Shown here in pieces: positions 60,063 to 64,000 of a stretch of DNA of 64,000 nucleotides (position 1 is the first letter of the stretch; every line of letters begins with the position of its first letter). Source of the DNA: Terriglobia bacterium (GTDB lineage Bacteria > Acidobacteriota > UBA6911); contig JAIQGI010000008.1 in the NCBI GenBank assembly GCA_020072565.1, positions 62,001 to 126,000 of the forward strand, given 5' to 3'. Both the position numbers and the translations under genes were made by a program. The notes beneath the pieces are model-generated. The model was not told the DNA's origin and ran no database searches. It saw only the letters and a program-made list of their open reading frames with translations.

Positions 60063-60647
60063 ATGGTGAGCCCACAATCCGACGAAGATCTGGTCGCGAA
60101 AACGCTCAGCGGGGAGGAAGCAGCCTTCTCCCAACTCTACGACCGTTATCGTCAGAGGATTCACTCCACCGTGTATAGAATCATTCTGGACGCGGCAGAG
60201 GCTCAGGATGCGACCCAGGAGGTATTCATAAAGCTATACAGATCGCTCTCCGACTGGAACCCGCGCAGGGCCAGATTCTCCACGTGGCTCTATCGCATGG
60301 CGGCCAATCATGCCATTGACTGCTGGCGCAGCCGGCGCCGCCGTAAGGAATCTCAGCCGGCCGAGGCATCCGATCGGGAGGCGTTGCCGGAGCATCCGAT
60401 CGGCGATGCTATACTCACCCCACTGGGCGCGCTGGAAAAGAAAGAGAGCGTCGCGCAAATCCGCCGTTGCGTCGATGATTTGCCGGAACTCCAAAAGAAA
60501 GTCTTCCTGCTCCGCTATTTTCAGGATCTGAAGCTCGAAGAGATTGCCGAGATGGAAGATTGCAGCCTTGGTACTGTAAAGACATCTCTGTTCCGCGCCA
60601 CCCATTCGGTGCGGCGCGCGGTTCGGAAAGCCGGAGGTTCCGGATGA
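60063..60647 (+). CDS. ECF-type RNA polymerase sigma factor
   Basis: A 194-residue sigma factor. Region 2: FSQLYDRYRQRIHSTVYRII, EAQDATQEVFIKLYRSLSDW and RFSTWLYRMAANHAIDCWRS. Region 4: CVDDLPELQKKVFLLRYFQD, LKLEEIAEMEDCSLGTVKTS and LFRATHSVRRAVRK. The start used is the ATG at 60063, which places SDEDLVAKTLSGEEAAF in the usual position; the frame is open to 59997. Its TGA overlaps the anti-sigma ATG by 4 bp. The target promoters are unknown. Confidence 0.93.
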   Translation: MVSPQSDEDLVAKTLSGEEAAFSQLYDRYRQRIHSTVYRIILDAAEAQDATQEVFIKLYRSLSDWNPRRARFSTWLYRMAANHAIDCWRSRRRRKESQPAEASDREALPEHPIGDAILTPLGALEKKESVAQIRRCVDDLPELQKKVFLLRYFQDLKLEEIAEMEDCSLGTVKTSLFRATHSVRRAVRKAGGSG

Positions 60648-61099
60648 AACGGCCCGGAGCACGTCACTATACCGAAGAAGAATTGCTCATGCATTTCCTG
60701 CAGGAAGAAACTCCTGAAGCCGGGAAGGAAATCGCCGGCCACCTGCCCGAATGCGATGAATGCGGCGCTGTCTTCAAGGAGTACGCCTATCTGGTAGGAC
60801 GAATTCAGGCCTGGTCGGTCCCGGAGATCCCGCAAGAGGCATGGCAGGCCCAAAAGGCGATTTTGCTGGCACATTACCGCGAAGATCTGGGCCATGGCAA
60901 AAGCAGGGGAATCATCTCATCTCTCCAAAAGAGCTTCATGACTGCCTGGAATTACGCGCTGGAAAATCCGCTGCCGACTCTGGGCTACATTGCGGTAGCG
61001 GTGGCGTTCGCCATGGAACGGACCATCACCACATTTCGCCTGGATCGGATTCTCCCAGGAGCAAGTGACGTTTTCGAAATTCTGAAGCAGGTTTTCTAG
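60644..61099 (+). CDS. Zinc-finger anti-sigma factor (single TM)
   Basis: A 151-residue membrane protein. The N-terminal domain has the anti-sigma zinc motif H-x3-C-x2-C in AGHLPECDECGAVFKEY, preceded by the helix YTEEELLMHFLQEETPEAGK. A transmembrane helix follows around residues 105-125 (NPLPTLGYIAVAVAFAMERT), leaving a short extracytoplasmic tail. By the family rule it would hold the upstream ECF sigma at the membrane. It is translationally coupled to that gene, and the next gene starts 14 bp on. Confidence 0.85.
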   Translation: MKRPGARHYTEEELLMHFLQEETPEAGKEIAGHLPECDECGAVFKEYAYLVGRIQAWSVPEIPQEAWQAQKAILLAHYREDLGHGKSRGIISSLQKSFMTAWNYALENPLPTLGYIAVAVAFAMERTITTFRLDRILPGASDVFEILKQVF

Positions 61100-61113
61100 G
61101 AGCGAAGGGAGCC

Positions 61114-62328
61114 ATGGGCCATGACGGGAAATTGAGCTTCGGAGAGTTTCTCAGTGATATCCGCCTGGTTGTTACCTCGCCAGCCCGCCGCATGGCAGTG
61201 ATCAAGGAGCGTGGCGCCAGCTGGGGCTCTGTGGCTCTCCTCCTCGTTCCTACCTACTTCGCGTTTAACTTCGTGGGCGGCATCTACTTCGCCCGGGATC
61301 CGTTCCCGGGCTACTCCTTTATCCCACCACTTTTCGCGGCAGTCGCGACTGTATTTCTGAAGTTGTATCTGATTCATGTTTCCGCCCGCATGTTCCAAGG
61401 GAGGCGACAGGCTGGAGTCACCCCGGGAGCCTTCTCCGACCTGACGGTGGTTTTTGGTTACACCGGCGTTCCGGCTATCCTGGCGATCTTGCTTGGATCC
61501 GCGGTTTTTCTGATGATTCCGCAGGAGATCGGTTACCTCATGCGGGATCTCAGAGTTGTGGGCGTGAGTATCATGGTGGGACTCCTCATCGCCTTGTTCA
61601 TTTGGAATCTGATTCTCGTCGTCCTCGCCCTGCGCACGATTTACCCGATGCGCGACATCAAGATTGTTGCTGCTTTCATCCTGGGATCCGTGCTGATGTT
61701 CGTGCCGGCGATCGGCTTCTACCGGATCGTGGCGCAGCCTTATTTGGACTTGGTTTATGTGAAACCGATCCTTTCCAGCCGGATGCTTCGCTTCTTTGCC
61801 TCAGATCCGACTTCGAACATCTCCTCGAAAAGCAAGTTCTCGATTCATGTCGATCGATTGGCTTATCGCCTGAGAGCGCCCGAGCGTTTTGAGCTCGTAG
61901 CGTTCCTGTATGAACCGAAGCAGCCTCAGGACAACCAGCGTGGAGGCGAGCTCGTCGTCGGGTCCCATTCCGGTTTGATGTGGGACACACGCAACTACGC
62001 CCTGGGCCGCATCGTCGGCCTTCCGGGGGATACTGTGGAGTTGGCCAGAGGCACGCTTTATGTAAACGGGCAGGCTTGGGATGAACGGTACCTCACGCCG
62101 GAGTACCGCGGCGACGCCTCCCTGCCTCCGAAATCTCTGGGGGAGTCGGAGTACCTCATCCTGCCCGAGAACAGGCGCCTGATCGATGAAATGAAAGACG
62201 AGCTTGTGGTCGGTCGGGACCGGATCGGCGGCCGGGAGATCCTCAACAGATGGCCGCTGGGATGGTGGACCTTCCAGCCCACAGTTTTCCTCCGGGCCCA
62301 GCCGGCCGCGCAGACCAAGACTCCCTGA
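61114..62328 (+). CDS. Yip1-domain membrane protein fused to an S26 signal-peptidase-like domain
   Basis: A 404-residue fusion. Residues 1-210 are a Yip1-like membrane domain with five or six helices (SVALLLVPTYFAFNFVGGIY, PPLFAAVATVFLKLYLIHVS, VFGYTGVPAILAILLGSAVF, MVGLLIALFIWNLILVVLAL). Residues 240-390 resemble type I signal peptidase: YALGRIVGLPGDTVELARGT, LYVNGQAWDERYLTPEYRG, LPENRRLIDEMKDELVV and a closing RWPLGWW. In active enzymes the box before GLPGD is KRVV with the catalytic lysine; here it is LGRIV, and no SM-P serine box is visible. The domain is probably inactive, perhaps a sensor. It is third in the sigma/anti-sigma operon. Confidence 0.75.
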   Translation: MGHDGKLSFGEFLSDIRLVVTSPARRMAVIKERGASWGSVALLLVPTYFAFNFVGGIYFARDPFPGYSFIPPLFAAVATVFLKLYLIHVSARMFQGRRQAGVTPGAFSDLTVVFGYTGVPAILAILLGSAVFLMIPQEIGYLMRDLRVVGVSIMVGLLIALFIWNLILVVLALRTIYPMRDIKIVAAFILGSVLMFVPAIGFYRIVAQPYLDLVYVKPILSSRMLRFFASDPTSNISSKSKFSIHVDRLAYRLRAPERFELVAFLYEPKQPQDNQRGGELVVGSHSGLMWDTRNYALGRIVGLPGDTVELARGTLYVNGQAWDERYLTPEYRGDASLPPKSLGESEYLILPENRRLIDEMKDELVVGRDRIGGREILNRWPLGWWTFQPTVFLRAQPAAQTKTP

Positions 62329-62329
62329 G

Positions 62330-62426
62330 GGAGTCAGAAGCCGGGGATCAGAAGTCAGCGGGGGAGGGCGGCCGTCAAACGAATACCTGCGCTGCATCCA
62401 TTTTATTCTGACTGCTGACTCGTGCC
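62330..62426. repeat. Second copy of the GAGTCAG-type intergenic inverted repeat
   Basis: GGGAGTCAGAAGCC and GATCAGAAGTCAG on one side, and TTATTCTGACTGCTGACTC on the other, about 65 bp apart. It resembles 33358-33497 in word content, including GGCCGTC and CATCC in the loop. It lies right after a stop codon. Confidence 0.5.
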
Positions 62427-62492
62427 TTCTTCTCGCTTACAATAGTCCTCTCGCGGCTGCCGACACGAATGACAGACTTGGGGGAGAGCTTT

Positions 62493-64000
62493 GTGAGACG
62501 AGTTGCTTATCTGTCCCTGATCGTCACCCTGGTCTTCCAGCTCTCCGGTGACGCATACCAAAAGAAGAATCTGCCGAGAAAGCTTCCGGGTGGATCGGCT
62601 GAGTCGGGTTTTCTGTTGCCCAACGGCTGGTCCCTCACGCCGGCAGGGGAACAGATAGACGTGGGAGATCTGCCTCTGGCGTTGCTCCTGCACCCGGACG
62701 GGAAACATCTGCTCGTTGCCAACAATGGCTACAGTACCCAATCCGTGGACGTGATCAACCTCGACTCGAAAAAGATCGTCAGCCGGGCACGGGTTGAGAT
62801 GGCCTGGCTCGGCCTGGCGGTGAGCCGCGATGGCACTACGGTTTATGCCGGCGGCGGCATGAGCAACACGATCCTGCGTTTTTCGTTCACGAGTGGGCGG
62901 ATCGCCTCAATCCCTGCGATCACTGTCGGCGGTCGGAAGGCCGACGTCTATCCCGGGGGACTCTGCGTCGCGGGCAGCCGGCTCTATGTCGCCAACAATC
63001 TGAGCAACGATGTCGCGGCCGTTGATCTGCAGACCGGGACGGTGTTGTGGAGAGCGGAGGTCGGCAATCATCCTTACACCTGCACCGTTGCTCCTGACGG
63101 CAGGACAGTTTACGTGAGCGTGTGGGGCGCTGCACAGGTCGCAGTCGTTGACACGGCATCCATGCGGGTCACGGCCCGCATCCCCACCGATGATCATCCC
63201 AATGCCCTGGCCTTCTCGGCCGACAGCCGGCGGCTGTTTGTCGCCAATGCCAACAGCAACACCATATCAGCGATCGACCTCGAAACCCACAAGGTTCAGG
63301 AACGAATTTCGGTGGCCCTCTATCCGGATAGCCCGGCGGGCAGCACGACCAACGCACTGGCGGTCAGCCCCGATGGAACCCGGCTGTACGCAGCCAATGC
63401 CGACAACAATGACGTGGCCGTGATCAACATCGCCAGCCGCGGCGAGAGCCGGGTGCTCGGCTTCATTCCGGCCGGGTGGTATCCCACGGCGCTGGCTGTA
63501 AGCCCAGACGGCAAAACACTGTATGTGGCTAACGGGAAGGGGAGCCGATCCTTCCCCAATCCCAAAGGGCCGCAGCCGACGCAAGAGAGGACCGCCGACA
63601 CGCAATATATCGGGCAACTGATGATGGGTTCGGTTTCGGTCGTCCCGATACCGGATGGAGCAAGCCTGCGACGTTATACGGCGCAGGTCTATAAGAACAC
63701 GCCATACTCGGAAAAGAAACGCCTGTCGGTGCCGGCGCAGGGCGCGAGCGCAGTTCCGGCGCGCGTCGGCGCCACGTCTCCGATCCGGCATGTCATTTAC
63801 ATCATCAAGGAGAACCGCACTTATGATCAGGTGTTTGGCGACATCGCCGAGGGGAACGGGGACAGCAGCCTGACTCTCTTCGGTGAAGAGGTGACGCCCA
63901 ACCACCACGCCCTGGCCCGGGAGTTCGTGCTGTTGGATAACTTCTACGCCGATGCCGAGGTCAGCGCCGACGGGCACAACTGGTCAATGGGCGCCTATGC
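62493..64000 (+). CDS. Beta-propeller protein with C-terminal phosphoesterase domain, partial
   Basis: Starts at a GTG with GGGGGAG upstream and runs off the window. After a signal-like N-terminus (VAYLSLIVTLVFQLSG) come seven-bladed YncE-type propeller repeats: LALLLHPDGKHLLVANNGYS, YPGGLCVAGSRLYVANNLSN, YTCTVAPDGRTVYVSVWGAA, PNALAFSADSRRLFVANANS and PTALAVSPDGKTLYVANGKG. The following IRHVIYIIKENRTYDQVFGD and NFYADAEVSADGHNWSMGAY are the start of an alkaline-phosphatase-superfamily phosphoesterase of the phospholipase C type, with metal-binding Glu-Asn. It is probably periplasmic. The missing C-terminus prevents substrate assignment. Confidence 0.88.
   Translation, partial: MRRVAYLSLIVTLVFQLSGDAYQKKNLPRKLPGGSAESGFLLPNGWSLTPAGEQIDVGDLPLALLLHPDGKHLLVANNGYSTQSVDVINLDSKKIVSRARVEMAWLGLAVSRDGTTVYAGGGMSNTILRFSFTSGRIASIPAITVGGRKADVYPGGLCVAGSRLYVANNLSNDVAAVDLQTGTVLWRAEVGNHPYTCTVAPDGRTVYVSVWGAAQVAVVDTASMRVTARIPTDDHPNALAFSADSRRLFVANANSNTISAIDLETHKVQERISVALYPDSPAGSTTNALAVSPDGTRLYAANADNNDVAVINIASRGESRVLGFIPAGWYPTALAVSPDGKTLYVANGKGSRSFPNPKGPQPTQERTADTQYIGQLMMGSVSVVPIPDGASLRRYTAQVYKNTPYSEKKRLSVPAQGASAVPARVGATSPIRHVIYIIKENRTYDQVFGDIAEGNGDSSLTLFGEEVTPNHHALAREFVLLDNFYADAEVSADGHNWSMGAY

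Noticed and set aside
1-64000. tRNA, rRNA and CRISPR search by eye
   Set aside because: No T-loop with matching acceptor stem, no rRNA core words and no regularly spaced repeats were found. A computer scan (tRNAscan-SE, Infernal) would be needed to be certain.

Overview
The window looks like chromosomal DNA of an acidobacterium (phylum Acidobacteriota). The base composition is GC-rich. It carries a PknB-type kinase whose N-terminus is typical of the group, a very large Oar-like TonB-dependent receptor, DUF1573, DUF4912/GH57 and topoisomerase VI genes, and a pectin-degrading repertoire. This placement is inferred from gene content only. I saw no rRNA, tRNA, CRISPR array or intact insertion sequence.

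Layout. 1-2.6 kb: N-terminus of a Ser/Thr kinase, tryptophanase, an O-methyltransferase. 2.6-21.5 kb: an L-rhamnose/rhamnogalacturonan island. One side is rhaA, an NCS1-type permease and a 58-residue membrane protein (minus strand). The other side is kduI, a TonB receptor, rhaM, a six-hairpin glycosidase, a GH106 alpha-L-rhamnosidase and three GH105 unsaturated uronyl hydrolases, ending in an IclR-regulator remnant. 21.5-25 kb: a compact minus-strand operon of a MoaD-like protein, a tungsten-type aldehyde:ferredoxin oxidoreductase and a tandem-domain class II aldolase. It could finish rhamnose breakdown through lactaldehyde, although no rhamnulokinase is visible. 25-29.7 kb: an alkyltransferase-like protein, a nucleotide hydrolase-like protein, two exported proteins of unknown function and a small zinc-ribbon gene.

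29.8-42.6 kb: nuoL-nuoM, mqnC, queG, thyA, a peroxiredoxin with an in-frame UGA at the catalytic cysteine position (probable selenoprotein), an S58 peptidase, a START-like protein, galactokinase plus nucleotidyltransferase, DUF1573. 42.7-50 kb: a truncated histidine kinase with a NarL-type response regulator, gpmA, alanine dehydrogenase, a CoA-transferase, and znuABC. 50-54.3 kb: a second zinc-ribbon gene, a glycosyltransferase with a large internal deletion, DUF4912, a GH57 branching enzyme and an orphan gene. 54.3-64 kb: topoisomerase VI A and B, trmO, an M24 peptidase, an ECF sigma/anti-sigma/Yip1-signal-peptidase-like operon, and the start of a beta-propeller phosphoesterase.

The most unusual signals are as follows. 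(1) Three intergenic regions (29.14, 50.07 and 54.30 kb) share a pair of AGGGAnTTnCCTA-like boxes spaced 21-22 bp apart. Two of them continue into a related leader ending in a hairpin whose loop is identical and whose stem sequence differs. (2) The UGA-containing bcp gene has a stem-loop at the position expected for a bacterial SECIS. (3) The aldolase-AOR-MoaD operon. (4) A Yip1 domain fused to a signal-peptidase-like domain that lacks the catalytic lysine. (5) Several gene remnants (IclR, BNR propeller, glycosyltransferase, histidine kinase) that show ongoing gene decay.
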